From: Nakamurella panacisegetis
Lineage (GTDB): Bacteria > Actinomycetota > Actinomycetes > Mycobacteriales > Nakamurellaceae
Length of the DNA stretch: 64,000 nucleotides
Reading direction: 5' to 3'
Assembly (NCBI RefSeq): GCF_900104535.1
Contig: NZ_LT629710.1
Span: forward strand, 4,065,501-4,129,500
This document shows, piece by piece, positions 1 through 10,732 of this stretch. The notes under the pieces are model-generated. The model saw only the letters and a list, made by a program, of their open reading frames with translations, ran no database searches and was not told the DNA's origin. The position numbers were made by a program, and so were the translations under genes. Numbering within the stretch: position 1 is the stretch's first letter; each line of letters opens with the position of its first letter.

Positions 1-2101
1 CACCCCGTGGGACGACCTGCCGGCCGCGGCCCGCAAGGCCGTGCTGAACGGGTCGTCCGACCAGGTGCACGTCAGCTATCGCAACCGGTACGGCCGGCAG
101 CGCTCCTACTACGCCGAGTTCGAGGGGGCCATCCCGTTCCTGGAGCGGCGGGCCCAGCAGACCGACTCGGAGTGGGCCCGCGACAAGTACGAGGGGTACA
201 TGCGGGAGGTGCCGTGCCCGGTGTGCAACGGCACCCGGCTCAAGCCGGAGATCCTGGCCGTCACGATCGAGCACAGCGAGCAGGGCGACGTCAACATCGC
301 GCAGCTCGCCGGCATGTCGATCAAGGAGGCGTTCGACTTCTTCCCCGGCCTGGTGCTCTCCGAGCGGGACCGGATGATCGCCGAGCGGGTGCTGAAGGAG
401 GTCGCGGCCCGGCTCGGGTTCCTGCTCGACGTCGGGCTGAACTACCTGTCCCTGTCCCGGGCCGCCGCGACATTGTCCGGCGGCGAGGCCCAGCGGATCC
501 GGTTGGCCACTCAGATCGGGTCCGGGCTGGTTGGTGTGCTGTACGTCCTCGACGAGCCGTCGATCGGGTTGCACCAGAGGGACAACCACCGCCTGATCAA
601 GACGTTGACCCGGCTCCGGGACCTCGGCAACACACTGATCGTCGTCGAACACGACGAGGACACCATCCGCACCGCGGACTGGGTGGTCGACATCGGTCCC
701 GGTGCGGGCGAGCACGGCGGCAAGGTCGTCGTGTCCGGCCCGGTGCAGGAGCTGATCGACTCGGAGGAGTCGATCACCGGCGCGTTCCTGTCCGGCCGGC
801 GCGAGATCGCGGTGCCGCCGGTGCGGCGACCGATCGATCCGGCCCGCAAGCTCACGGTCGTCGGGGCGCGGGAGAACAATCTGCGCAACGTCACCGTCGA
901 CTTCCCGCTGGGCACCCTCATCGCGGTCACCGGCGTCTCCGGGTCGGGCAAGTCGACGCTGGTCAACGACATCCTGCACTCGGTGCTGGCCAATCGGATC
1001 AACGGCGCCCGGACCGTGCCCGGCCGGCACACCCGCGTCACCGGCCTTGACCTGGTGGACAAGGTGGTCGGGGTCGACCAGTCGCCGATCGGACGCACGC
1101 CGCGATCCAACCCGGCGACCTACACCGGCGTCTTCGATCACGTCCGGAAGTTGTTCGCCTCGACCACCGAGGCCAAGGTCCGCGGTTACCAGCAGGGCCG
1201 GTTCTCGTTCAACGTCAAGGGCGGGCGCTGCGAGGCCTGCTCCGGCGACGGCACCCTGAAGATCGAGATGAACTTCCTGCCCGACATCTACGTGCCGTGC
1301 GAGGTCTGCAAGGGCGCCCGCTACAACCGCGAAACCCTGGACGTGCACTACAAGGGCAAGTCCATCGCGGATGTGCTGAACACCCCCATCGAAGAGGCGG
1401 CCGAGTTCTTCCAGCCGATCGGGGCGATCCACCGGCACCTCAAGACGCTGGTCGACGTCGGCCTCGGGTACGTCCGGCTCGGCCAGCCGGCACCGACCCT
1501 GTCCGGTGGCGAGGCGCAACGGGTGAAGCTCGGCAGCGAGCTGCAGAAGAGGTCAACCGGACGCACCGTGTACGTCCTCGACGAGCCGACCACCGGTCTG
1601 CACTTCGCCGATGTCGAGAAGCTGCTGATCGTCATCAACGGGCTGGTCGACAAGGGCAACACGGTGATCGTCATCGAGCACAACCTCGACGTGATCAAGA
1701 CGGCGGACCACATCATCGACATGGGCCCCGAAGGCGGATCCGGGGGTGGCCTGGTGGTGGCCACCGGCACGCCGGAGGAGATCGCCGCCAACCCGGACTC
1801 GTTCACCGGTGAATTCCTGGCCGGAATCCTTCGCGGCCGGGGCGCTCCGACCGACGGCGCGGTCAACGGACGCACCCCGGCGAAGAAGGCCCCGGTCAAG
1901 GCGGTCGCTGCCGCGACCAAGGGCCCGGTGACCAGAGCGACGGCCAAGACGAACGGCAGCGCCCCCAAGGCTCCGGCCAAGAAGTCCGCGACCCGCACCA
2001 TGGCCACCGTCACCATCCCGGCGCCCGTGGTCACCGCGGACATGGCGGAGGCGAAGGCCGCCGCGGCCAAGGCCCGCCGACGGGCGGCCAAACTGCGCTG
2101 A
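1..2101 (+). CDS. uvrA: Excinuclease ABC subunit A, 5'-truncated by the window edge
   Basis: UvrA is the damage-sensing ATPase of nucleotide excision repair and works as a dimer with UvrB. The reading frame is open from base 2, so about 699 C-terminal residues of a roughly 950-1000 aa protein are present. Visible are the CPVC half of an insertion-domain zinc site (near nt 220), the first ABC signature LSGGEAQR (near nt 475) with its LDEPS Walker B, the second Walker [10 protein letters not shown] (near nt 932), the C-x2-C...C-x2-C zinc finger (CEAC to CEVC, near nt 1228-1310), and a second LSGGEAQR and LDEPTTGLH. After the conserved end (ILRGRG, near nt 1840) comes a tail of about 85 residues rich in Ala, Lys, Pro and Thr, which is longer than usual. 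Identity is certain. The start lies outside the window. Confidence 0.97.
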   Translation, partial: TPWDDLPAAARKAVLNGSSDQVHVSYRNRYGRQRSYYAEFEGAIPFLERRAQQTDSEWARDKYEGYMREVPCPVCNGTRLKPEILAVTIEHSEQGDVNIAQLAGMSIKEAFDFFPGLVLSERDRMIAERVLKEVAARLGFLLDVGLNYLSLSRAAATLSGGEAQRIRLATQIGSGLVGVLYVLDEPSIGLHQRDNHRLIKTLTRLRDLGNTLIVVEHDEDTIRTADWVVDIGPGAGEHGGKVVVSGPVQELIDSEESITGAFLSGRREIAVPPVRRPIDPARKLTVVGARENNLRNVTVDFPLGTLIAVTGVSGSGKSTLVNDILHSVLANRINGARTVPGRHTRVTGLDLVDKVVGVDQSPIGRTPRSNPATYTGVFDHVRKLFASTTEAKVRGYQQGRFSFNVKGGRCEACSGDGTLKIEMNFLPDIYVPCEVCKGARYNRETLDVHYKGKSIADVLNTPIEEAAEFFQPIGAIHRHLKTLVDVGLGYVRLGQPAPTLSGGEAQRVKLGSELQKRSTGRTVYVLDEPTTGLHFADVEKLLIVINGLVDKGNTVIVIEHNLDVIKTADHIIDMGPEGGSGGGLVVATGTPEEIAANPDSFTGEFLAGILRGRGAPTDGAVNGRTPAKKAPVKAVAAATKGPVTRATAKTNGSAPKAPAKKSATRTMATVTIPAPVVTADMAEAKAAAAKARRRAAKLR

Positions 2102-2152
2102 ACCGGAGGCACGGCGCCGCCACCCGTCGGGCCGCGTCCTCGGGCCCGGCGG

Positions 2153-2158
2153 TAGCGT
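2153..2158 (+). promoter_or_regulatory. -10 element TAGCGT for a leaderless eis-like transcript
   Basis: TAGCGT is followed by exactly seven bases and then the ATG at 2166. In actinobacteria a TANNNT hexamer 6-7 bases before a start codon usually means that transcription begins at the start codon, giving a leaderless mRNA. No Shine-Dalgarno sequence precedes this ATG, which agrees. Confidence 0.6.
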
Positions 2159-2165
2159 CCCGACG

Positions 2166-3335
2166 ATGGAACTGCGACTGCTGACCGAGGCCGACGAGGC
2201 CAGTTCGACCCTGATGAGTCACCACGCCTTCGGATCTCCGACCGGAGGTCAGGTCGCGTTCACCATCGGTCCGCACATCCGGCGCTGGGGACTGTTCGAT
2301 GGAAAGGTGTTGGCCGCCAAGGCCAACGACCGAAGTTACGACTCCTGGATCGGCGGCCGCCGCGTTCCGACGGCGGGCGTCGCCGGGGTGGCGGTCGCCC
2401 CGGAGTACCGCGGCGGCGGACTGGCCCGCCGGGTGATGACGCACCTGCTGGATCAGGCCCGGCAGCGGGGTGCGGTGATCTCCACCCTGTTCCGCACGGC
2501 CCCGGCGCTGTACCGGTCGCTGGGCTTCGAGCAGGTGGCCGAACTCACCGACGCCGCCTTCCCGGCCGCGGCGCTGCGCGGGATCCGGGCCGCGCACACC
2601 ACGGTCCGCCGGGCCACCGGGGCCGATGCCGCCGCCGTCCACGCCGTGTATGCCGCGGTCGCGGCCGAGGGTTCCGGCCTGCTCAGCCGGGACGGCGACT
2701 CCTTCTCCGGTGCCGATCCGATCGCCGCCACCGACGGGTGCACGGTGGCCGAAGCGGACGGCCGGGTGGTCGGGTACGTCAGCTGGAACCGCGGCACCGG
2801 CTACTCGGGGACCGCCGCCCTGACGGTGGTCGACCTGCTCTCGACCACGGCCGACGGGTACCGCGCGTTGCTGTCCGTGGTCGGGTCGTTCGACGCCGTC
2901 ACCCCGACCATCCGGATCCGCACCTCCGGCACCGACCCGATCCACTGGTTCATCCCGGGTACCGGATTCTCGGTGGAGCAGGTACGGCCGTACATGTTGC
3001 GGGTGGTCGACGTGGCCGGCGCCGTCGCCGCTCGCGGGTGGCCGACCGGGTTGACCGCCGACGTGCCGTTGTCCCTCGACGATCCCGTCTGTCCGTGGAA
3101 CTCCGGGTCGTACCGGCTCGTGGTGGACGGCGGCCAGGCGCGGCTGGAATCGGTCGAACCGGATGACGAGGCCTGCGTCGTGACGCCGAGCGGACTGGCC
3201 GTTCTCTACGCCGGGGGAGTGCCAGCCGCCACCCTGCGCCGAGGCGGGCTACTGGCGGCGGGCACCCGGGCCGGCGATGCCGTGCTGGATGCCGCGTTCG
3301 CCGGCCCCCGGCCGGCCGTTCTCGACTACTTCTGA
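2166..3335 (+). CDS. eis: Eis-like GNAT acetyltransferase
   Basis: This 389-aa protein looks like the Eis family of multi-acetylating GNAT enzymes, which use acetyl-CoA to modify aminoglycosides and lysine-containing peptides. The N-terminal GNAT domain carries the acetyl-CoA pyrophosphate-binding motif VAVAPEYRGGGLARR near residues 76-91. A second GNAT-like half follows, then a C-terminal sterol-carrier-like domain. The chain ends in Phe (LDYF). In M. tuberculosis Eis (402 aa) the free carboxylate of the terminal Phe is the proposed general acid/base, so the ending fits. Start ATG 2166 is supported by a leaderless -10 element. The gene stands alone between uvrA and hisE. Its last 18 bases belong to a 23-bp tandem duplication that includes the stop codon. 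The substrate cannot be inferred. Confidence 0.85.
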   Translation: MELRLLTEADEASSTLMSHHAFGSPTGGQVAFTIGPHIRRWGLFDGKVLAAKANDRSYDSWIGGRRVPTAGVAGVAVAPEYRGGGLARRVMTHLLDQARQRGAVISTLFRTAPALYRSLGFEQVAELTDAAFPAAALRGIRAAHTTVRRATGADAAAVHAVYAAVAAEGSGLLSRDGDSFSGADPIAATDGCTVAEADGRVVGYVSWNRGTGYSGTAALTVVDLLSTTADGYRALLSVVGSFDAVTPTIRIRTSGTDPIHWFIPGTGFSVEQVRPYMLRVVDVAGAVAARGWPTGLTADVPLSLDDPVCPWNSGSYRLVVDGGQARLESVEPDDEACVVTPSGLAVLYAGGVPAATLRRGGLLAAGTRAGDAVLDAAFAGPRPAVLDYF

Positions 3336-3366
3336 CCCGCGTTCTCGACTACTTCTGACCCGCGTT
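3318..3366 (+). repeat. 23-bp perfect tandem duplication across the eis stop codon
   Basis: Bases 3318-3340 are repeated exactly at 3341-3363, and the first three bases of a third copy (GTT) follow. The unit encodes the last residues of the Eis-like protein (VLDYF), the TGA stop and five bases beyond. The first stop (3333-3335) terminates translation, so the second copy is non-coding. It looks like a recent replication-slippage duplication. Confidence 0.9.
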
Positions 3367-3437
3367 CCGGGTGGGCGGAGCGAGGCGCCGGAGCCGGTGA
3401 GCGCAGGCACTGCCGGAGTCTGGGAGAATAGGTCATC

Positions 3438-3701
3438 GTGAAGACCTTCGACGCCCTGTTCGCCGAGTTGCTGGACCGCGCCAGCGAGCGTCCGGAGGGC
3501 TCGGGCACCGTCGAGGCCCTGGATGCCGGGGTGCACGCCCAGGGCAAGAAGTTGCTCGAAGAGGCCGGTGAGGTGTGGATCGCCGCCGAGCACGAGAGTG
3601 ACGAGGCGCTGGCTCTGGAGATCTCGCAGCTGCTCTACCGCGCCCAGGTGATCATGATCGGCCGCGGTATCGGACTGGAGCAGGTCTACAAGCATCTGTA
3701 G
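3438..3701 (+). CDS. hisE: Phosphoribosyl-ATP pyrophosphatase
   Basis: HisE hydrolyses phosphoribosyl-ATP to phosphoribosyl-AMP and pyrophosphate, the second step of histidine biosynthesis in the cytosol. The 87-aa protein is the usual length for a stand-alone HisE. It shows the MazG-like all-alpha signature: the acidic residues in [14 protein letters not shown] and the downstream [17 protein letters not shown] helix supply the Mg2+-binding Glu/Asp cluster. The start is GTG at 3438, with a weak GGGAG about 11 bases upstream. It lies 100 bp before hisG on the same strand, the actinobacterial hisE-hisG arrangement that sits next to the proteasome region in mycobacteria. Confidence 0.95.
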   Translation: MKTFDALFAELLDRASERPEGSGTVEALDAGVHAQGKKLLEEAGEVWIAAEHESDEALALEISQLLYRAQVIMIGRGIGLEQVYKHL

Positions 3702-3801
3702 GGCCGTGCTGCCGTCGGCGCTCCACCGCGCCGACCGGTCCGCATCGGGCCCGCTTGCGACCCCACCCTCCCGTCCCACCCGAAACAGAGAGCGTCCATC
3801 C

Positions 3802-4647
3802 ATGTTGCGAGTTGCCGTTCCGAACAAGGGCACGCTGAGCGAGCCGGCCACCGACATGCTGCGCGAGGCCGGCTACCGCCAGCGGCACGATTCGCGTGAC
3901 CTGACGGTGATCGACGCCGCCAACGACGTCGAGTTCTTCTTCCTGCGCCCCAAAGACATCGCCATCTACGTCGGGTCCGGAGAACTCGATCTGGGCATCA
4001 CCGGCCGCGACCTGACGGCCGACTCCGGCGCCCCGGTCACCGAACAGCTCGGGCTCGGGTTCGGGCACTCCACCTTCCGCTACGCCGCGCCGACCGGCCG
4101 CGACTGGAAGGTGCAGGACCTGGCCGGCCTGCGGATCGCGACCGCCTATCCGAACCTGGTCCGGCAGAACCTCGCCGACCGGGGTCTGTCGGCCGACGTC
4201 ATCCGGCTCGACGGCGCGGTGGAGATCTCGATCCAGCTGGGCGTGGCCGACGCGATCGCCGACGTCGTCGGATCCGGCCGGACCCTTCGGCAGCACGCGC
4301 TGGCCCCGTTCGGTGACGTCATCTGCGCCTCCGAGGCGATCATGATCACCCGGGCCGAGGGTGACGTCTCGGCTGCGGCCCGGCAGCTGATCAGCCGTCT
4401 GCAGGGCGTGGTGTTCGCCCAGCAGTACCTGATGCTCGACTACGACTGCCCGAAGGCGCTGCTCGCCGCGGCGACCAAGATCACCCCCGGCCTGGAATCG
4501 CCGACCGTCGCGCCGTTGGCCGACCCGGACTGGGTGGCCGTCCGCGCGATGGTGCTGCGGAGCAAGTCGAACCCGGTGATGGATGCCCTGGCCGCCCTCG
4601 GCGCCAAGGCCATCCTCGCCTCCGACATCCGGTCCTGCCGCCTGTAG
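3802..4647 (+). CDS. hisG: ATP phosphoribosyltransferase (long form)
   Basis: HisG condenses ATP with PRPP in the committed step of histidine synthesis and is feedback-inhibited by histidine. The 281-aa protein is the long form. The two catalytic lobes ([13 protein letters not shown] at the N-terminus, then the region around [10 protein letters not shown] and the PRPP-loop-like [14 protein letters not shown]) are followed by a C-terminal ACT-like regulatory domain from about residue 205. The open frame extends upstream to 3706, but the conserved family N-terminus begins at [10 protein letters not shown], so the ATG at 3802 is chosen; it has a GAGAG-type ribosome site. A 10-bp hairpin lies just after the stop. 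Confidence 0.95.
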   Translation: MLRVAVPNKGTLSEPATDMLREAGYRQRHDSRDLTVIDAANDVEFFFLRPKDIAIYVGSGELDLGITGRDLTADSGAPVTEQLGLGFGHSTFRYAAPTGRDWKVQDLAGLRIATAYPNLVRQNLADRGLSADVIRLDGAVEISIQLGVADAIADVVGSGRTLRQHALAPFGDVICASEAIMITRAEGDVSAAARQLISRLQGVVFAQQYLMLDYDCPKALLAAATKITPGLESPTVAPLADPDWVAVRAMVLRSKSNPVMDALAALGAKAILASDIRSCRL

Positions 4648-4655
4648 GCCACGGA

Positions 4656-4686
4656 CCGGGACCGGCGTCCATGTGTCCGGTCCCGG
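4656..4686. terminator. Hairpin between convergent hisG and thioesterase genes
   Basis: CCGGGACCGG (4656-4665) and its exact reverse complement CCGGTCCCGG (4677-4686) flank an 11-base loop. The hairpin lies nine bases after the hisG stop and 19 bases beyond the stop of the minus-strand gene. There is no U-tract, which is normal for high-GC actinobacterial terminators. It may serve both genes. Confidence 0.5.
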
Positions 4687-4705
4687 GCCGGCCATGGTCC
4701 GGTGA

Positions 4706-5497
4706 TCAGCCCAGGATCCGCACCGTGAGGGTCTGGGCCGACCGGCCGACGGGGCCCCGCACGTCGTGCAGGACGCTCGACGTCAGGCCGAGACCGTCCG
4801 GCCCGAAGGTGACGTCGGTGTCCAGCCCGAGCCATTCCCCCTCGGGGCGACGGAACAGGTGCACCGTCAGGTCCGTGTTCGGGAACAGCACCTGGTCCGG
4901 GCGGGCCCGGACCGCCACGCCGTTGGCGGTGTCGATGACACCGAACAGCCGGGCCGTGTCCGACGCCTCGACGCCGTCGATCAGGTCGAACTTCGGGCGG
5001 ATCCAAACCGTGGCCCGCCCGGGCCGACGTTCGTCGGCCGCCCTGACCTCGACCGACCGGATGTACCCGCCCGGCCAGAGGGCGGCCATGTCGAACGGCT
5101 CCAATTCGTCGGGGCCGGGGATGCGGTCGATCTCGGTCCCGGCGATGGACGAGGTGTCGGACCGGGCCAGGCGCCAGGCGGTCGCTCGTACCACCGCGCG
5201 TCCGCCGGCCGTCATCTCGGCCTCCAGCAGCTCGATGGTGCGGCCCGCGCGCACCACCGTCGCGGCCACTTCGACCTCGCCGTCCGGGATCGACCCGAGG
5301 ATGTCGAAGGCCACCCGCGACATGATCAGATCGTCTCGGGGGGAGCACGTTTCCAGCACATGGGTCAGCAGACCGGACACCGGAGCCATGTGCTGCTGGT
5401 CGGCCGACCAGGCGCCCTGGGCGTGCGTGGTGGACCGGAACCGCCCGTCGTCGATGGGTTCGTAGTAGGCCGTCGGGCGGGCCGGGGATGAGCTCAC
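4706..5497 (-). CDS. Acyl-CoA thioesterase-like protein (double hot-dog)
   Basis: The 263-aa product resembles the thioesterase superfamily of the TesB/4HBT_3 type, in which two tandem hot-dog folds hydrolyse acyl-CoA. The visible pattern is an N-terminal half with a conserved G-x-W-x2-DQQH-x-AP segment and MSRVAFDILGSIP. The C-terminal half contains PKFDLIDG, a FPNTDLTVHLFR strand and W-L-G-L-D-T-D-V-T-F, typical of this family. No catalytic residue can be assigned securely from sequence alone. The frame opens at 5560, but the GTG at 5497 is preferred because TACCCT lies exactly seven bases upstream, suggesting a leaderless start. It is divergent from the M50 protease and convergent with hisG. 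The substrate is unknown. Confidence 0.7.
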   Translation of the reverse strand: MSSSPARPTAYYEPIDDGRFRSTTHAQGAWSADQQHMAPVSGLLTHVLETCSPRDDLIMSRVAFDILGSIPDGEVEVAATVVRAGRTIELLEAEMTAGGRAVVRATAWRLARSDTSSIAGTEIDRIPGPDELEPFDMAALWPGGYIRSVEVRAADERRPGRATVWIRPKFDLIDGVEASDTARLFGVIDTANGVAVRARPDQVLFPNTDLTVHLFRRPEGEWLGLDTDVTFGPDGLGLTSSVLHDVRGPVGRSAQTLTVRILG

Positions 5498-5504
5498 CGG
5501 GCCC

Positions 5505-5510
5505 AGGGTA
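5505..5510 (-). promoter_or_regulatory. -10 element TACCCT for the leaderless thioesterase gene
   Basis: Read on the minus strand, TACCCT is followed by seven bases and the GTG at 5497. The same hexamer is used by the divergent M50 gene at 5605, so the 119-bp gap holds two similar outward-facing leaderless promoters. Confidence 0.55.
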
Positions 5511-5604
5511 GAGCGTGACCCAGCGGGCCCCGGACGGCTACGGCCCGGCCTCCACGCCATAGCCGGCGCGGTGAAGCGGGAGCCGGTGGATCCGCCGTGC
5601 CGAC

Positions 5605-5610
5605 TACCCT
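5605..5610 (+). promoter_or_regulatory. -10 element TACCCT for the leaderless M50 protease gene
   Basis: TACCCT is followed by six bases and the GTG at 5617, the spacing expected for a leaderless transcript. No ribosome-binding sequence is visible. Confidence 0.55.
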
Positions 5611-5616
5611 GCTGGG

Positions 5617-7675
<2,059 letters not shown>

Positions 7676-7700
7676 CCACGTCCGCAGGCCTGGCGCGCTG

Positions 7701-8594
7701 CTAGCTCTTGCAGACCTTCCAGGTTCCGTCCTCCGCCCGGACCGGGAGGCTGTCGGTCTGCGTGCCGCCGGTGTCGGTGACCGAGATCGGCACGCGGCCG
7801 CTCCGTCCGGTGAGCACGGGCGCCCCGGTGATCCGGATGCGGGTGATGGAGTCGAGGTCGGACTGCGTCACCGCGGCGGCCAGGGCGGGGCAGGAGGCCG
7901 CCTGGGTGGCCGCCAGGTCGTGCGCGTTCACCGCCGCCGCGAACGCGGTGGCGGCACCGAGCGCAGCGCTCTGATCATTCGTCGAGGTGTCGCCGCCGTC
8001 GGTGGTGGTGTCCGTCCCCGGATCGGACGTGGTGTCCGTCCCCGGATCAGCCGGGGGGTTCGCCTCCGTGGTCCCGGGCGGGGCGGCGACCTCGGTGGTC
8101 GGGGCGTTCGTGGTCCCGGTTGCGGCCGGGCCGGCTGGATCGGGCATCGGACGGGCTCCGGTCGAGCTCGACGTGGTGGCCACCGGCACCGGAACCGCCG
8201 GTGGTGTGGCCGAGGTCGACCCCTTCCTGGTCATCAGCACGGTGATCACCACCGCGGCCGCGACCACCACCACCGTGAGCAGGCCGATCAGCAGCGGGCG
8301 GTTGTTGCGCGGGGCGGCCGCCGGCTCGCCGCCCCACATCGGGCCCGGTCCGAACTGCCCTCCGTAGGACGGCTGGCTCCACGCCTGCTGGTGGTACGGC
8401 TGCTGCCCGGTCGGCTGCGGCCCATAGGGCAGGTACGCCGATGGCGGTTGGCCGTACGAGGGCGCCCCCGACGGGGCCGCCGGCCAGACGTTGGTCGCCG
8501 GCTGCTGTCCATGTCCGCTGAGGTGCCCTTCGTGCGTCGGGCGGCCCCACCCGTCGTCGGACGTCTGCCCGTAGCCACTCCACGGTCCGCTCAT
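7701..8594 (-). CDS. Membrane-anchored protein with Gln/Pro/Tyr-rich cytoplasmic part and extracellular domain
   Basis: I do not recognise a named gene. The 297-aa protein has about 95 N-terminal residues rich in Gly, Gln, Pro and Tyr, then one membrane helix (LLIGLLTVVVVAAAVVITV), a Thr/Pro/Gly/Asp-rich stalk with short DPGTDTT-type repeats, and a C-terminal domain of about 90 residues starting at LGAATAFAAAVNAHD. That C-terminal domain has the alpha-then-beta pattern of NTF2-like DUF4878 domains (inference). Two Cys residues near its ends (SCPAL and the terminal WKVCKS) could form an extracellular disulphide. The start is ATG 8594, preceded by AGGGGCG. It is divergent from mpa and convergent with trmI. 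The frame could extend upstream, but without the family-like beginning. Confidence 0.65.
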   Translation of the reverse strand: MSGPWSGYGQTSDDGWGRPTHEGHLSGHGQQPATNVWPAAPSGAPSYGQPPSAYLPYGPQPTGQQPYHQQAWSQPSYGGQFGPGPMWGGEPAAAPRNNRPLLIGLLTVVVVAAAVVITVLMTRKGSTSATPPAVPVPVATTSSSTGARPMPDPAGPAATGTTNAPTTEVAAPPGTTEANPPADPGTDTTSDPGTDTTTDGGDTSTNDQSAALGAATAFAAAVNAHDLAATQAASCPALAAAVTQSDLDSITRIRITGAPVLTGRSGRVPISVTDTGGTQTDSLPVRAEDGTWKVCKS

Positions 8595-8756
8595 CGTTGT
8601 CGCCCCTGCCCTTCCCTGGGTCTGCCGCGCCGACCGGAGAGGTCGGCCGTCTGGGGCTGTGACGGCCCCACATCGCCGGCGGTTCCGTCGATCGGCTGCC
8701 GGGCCGCGCGGGCGTCCCGGTGAGCGGTGGTCCCGATCCGGGCCGCGGCGCGCAGG

Positions 8757-8762
8757 TAGGGT
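8757..8762 (+). promoter_or_regulatory. -10 element TAGGGT upstream of mpa
   Basis: TAGGGT lies 38 bases before the mpa GTG. Initiation 6-7 bases downstream would give a leader of about 30 bases containing the GGGAGG ribosome site at 8790-8795. No good -35 element is visible. This is a candidate only. Confidence 0.35.
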
Positions 8763-8800
8763 TGAGTGATCTACGAGCCCACGAAAAACGGGAGGGCGAT

Positions 8801-10603
8801 GTGACCGACGGCGACAACTCCAGCGGCCAGTACGAACCAGCACGAGACGACCGCGGGCCGGAGCACGGCTATGTGCAGAGCCCGGCCGCGCTCAGCGCGC
8901 AGATCAGGGTGCTCAACGACGAGGTGGCCCAGCTTCGCCGCCGCCTGGCCGTTGCCCCGATGGACACGCGCCCGTTGGAGCGTCAGCTGTCGGAATCGAT
9001 GACCCGGATCAATGCCCTGACCGAGCGCAACGAGAAGTTGGTCCTCACCCTGCGCGAGGCGCGTACCCAGTTGCTGCAGCTCAAGGAGGAGGTCGACCGG
9101 CTGGCTCAGCCGCCCAGCGGCTACGGCGTCTACCTCAGCTCCGGCCCGGAGGGCACCGTCGAGGTGTTCACCGGTGGGCGTCGGATGCGCTTGACCGTGT
9201 CGCCGTCCATCGACATCCCGGCCCTGCGCCGTGGGCAGCAGGTGCGACTGAACGAAGCGCTCACCGTGGTCGAAGCGGGCGCGTTCGAGCTGGTCGGCGA
9301 GGTCTGCGCGTTGCGGGAACTGATCTCGGACGGGCGGGCGCTGGTCGTCGGCCACGCCGACGAGGAACGCGTGGTGAACCTGGCCTCGCCGCTGATGGAC
9401 ATCGCGTTGAAACCGGGTGACTCCCTGCTGGTGGACACCAAGGCCGGCTTCGCCTACGAACGGGTGCCCAAGGCCGAGGTGGAGGATCTGGTCCTGGAGG
9501 AGGTGCCGGATGTCGAGTACAGCGACATCGGCGGCCTGACCCGGCAGATCGAGCAGATTCGTGACGCCGTCGAACTGCCGTTCCTGCACGCCGAGCTGTT
9601 CCGCGAGTTCCAGCTGCGTCCCCCGAAGGGCGTGCTGCTCTACGGTCCGCCCGGCTGCGGCAAGACGCTCATCGCCAAGGCGGTGGCGAACTCGTTGGCC
9701 CGTAAGGTGGCCGCCGCCCGCGGGGTCGAGCACATCACCAGCTACTTCCTGAACATCAAGGGACCGGAGCTGCTGAACAAGTACGTCGGCGAGACCGAGC
9801 GGACCATCCGGCTGATCTTCCAGCGGGCCCGCGAGAAGGCCTCCGACGGCACCCCGGTCATCGTCTTCTTCGACGAGATGGACTCCGTGTTCCGTACCCG
9901 CGGCACCGGCGTCTCGTCCGACGTCGAGACGACGATCGTCCCGCAGCTGCTCAGCGAGATCGACGGCGTCGAGGGGTTGGAGAACGTCATCGTCATCGGC
10001 GCCTCCAACCGCGAGGACATGATCGACCCGGCCATCCTGCGGCCCGGCCGCCTTGACGTGAAGATCAAGATCGAGCGCCCCGACGCCGAAGCGGCCCGGG
10101 ACATCTTCACCAAGTACCTGGTGCCCAGCCTGCCGATCCACCCGGACGATCTGGCCGAGTTCGGCGGCGACCGCCAGGCCACCGTGCAGGCGATGATCCA
10201 GCACACCGTCGAGCGGATGTACACCGAGACCGACGAGAACCGCTTCCTCGAGGTCACGTACGCCAACGGCGACAAGGAGGTCCTGTACTTCAAGGACTTC
10301 AACTCCGGCGCCATGATCCAGAACATCGTGGACCGGGCGAAGAAGTCGGCCATCAAGGAACGCCTGGAGAAAGCCGGGGCGGTGGGCTCGGGCGGTCTGC
10401 GGGTGACCAACCTCCTTGACGCCATCGTCGACGAGTTCGCCGAGAACGAGGACCTGCCGAACACCACCAACCCGGACGACTGGGCACGGATCTCGGGCAA
10501 GAAGGGCGAGCGGATCGTCTACATCCGCACGCTGGTCTCGGGTAAGCAGTCCGAGGGGTCGCGGGCCATCGACACGGCATCGAACACCGGCCAGTACCTC
10601 TAG
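8801..10603 (+). CDS. mpa: Proteasome-associated AAA+ ATPase (Mpa/ARC)
   Basis: Mpa binds pupylated proteins, unfolds them and threads them into the 20S proteasome. The 600-aa protein shows the family order: an N-terminal coiled coil (about residues 30-105) that captures Pup, tandem OB domains (about 105-220), then the AAA module with Walker A GPPGCGKT, Walker B VFFDEMDS and the arginine-finger region around [10 protein letters not shown]. It ends in GQYL, the C-terminal motif by which Mpa/ARC docks into the proteasome alpha-ring pockets. The frame opens at 8720, but the GTG at 8801 follows a GGGAGG site with five-base spacing and gives the usual short acidic N-terminus. It heads the pupylation genes of the window. 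Confidence 0.97.
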   Translation: MTDGDNSSGQYEPARDDRGPEHGYVQSPAALSAQIRVLNDEVAQLRRRLAVAPMDTRPLERQLSESMTRINALTERNEKLVLTLREARTQLLQLKEEVDRLAQPPSGYGVYLSSGPEGTVEVFTGGRRMRLTVSPSIDIPALRRGQQVRLNEALTVVEAGAFELVGEVCALRELISDGRALVVGHADEERVVNLASPLMDIALKPGDSLLVDTKAGFAYERVPKAEVEDLVLEEVPDVEYSDIGGLTRQIEQIRDAVELPFLHAELFREFQLRPPKGVLLYGPPGCGKTLIAKAVANSLARKVAAARGVEHITSYFLNIKGPELLNKYVGETERTIRLIFQRAREKASDGTPVIVFFDEMDSVFRTRGTGVSSDVETTIVPQLLSEIDGVEGLENVIVIGASNREDMIDPAILRPGRLDVKIKIERPDAEAARDIFTKYLVPSLPIHPDDLAEFGGDRQATVQAMIQHTVERMYTETDENRFLEVTYANGDKEVLYFKDFNSGAMIQNIVDRAKKSAIKERLEKAGAVGSGGLRVTNLLDAIVDEFAENEDLPNTTNPDDWARISGKKGERIVYIRTLVSGKQSEGSRAIDTASNTGQYL

Positions 10604-10656
10604 CCAATACCTGTAGCGGACAACGCGAATCGGGCCCGTGAACGGCGTGCCCTTTG

Positions 10657-10662
10657 TAGAGT
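10657..10662 (+). promoter_or_regulatory. -10 element TAGAGT driving a leaderless mini-ORF before the kinase
   Basis: TAGAGT is followed by seven bases and the ATG at 10670 of a 20-codon ORF. The geometry matches the leaderless promoters at 13153 (dop) and 43027 (MFS exporter). Confidence 0.55.
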
Positions 10663-10669
10663 GCTCGAC

Positions 10670-10732
10670 ATGACCCAGCCCGCGACCGACAGTGTCGACC
10701 GCGGGCTGTGTCATCCCCGGGATGTCCGGTGA
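10670..10732 (+). CDS. 20-codon leaderless leader peptide overlapping the kinase start
   Basis: ATG at 10670 opens a 20-residue frame (MTQPATDSV..., ending DVR) whose TGA at 10730-10732 overlaps the kinase GTG at 10729 as GTGA. A TANNNT element exactly seven bases upstream suggests that the mRNA starts at this ATG. The kinase GTG itself has no clear Shine-Dalgarno, so its translation may depend on ribosomes terminating here. The peptide resembles no family I know. It could be a chance frame, but two other genes in the window have the same arrangement. Confidence 0.45.
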   Translation: MTQPATDSVDRGLCHPRDVR

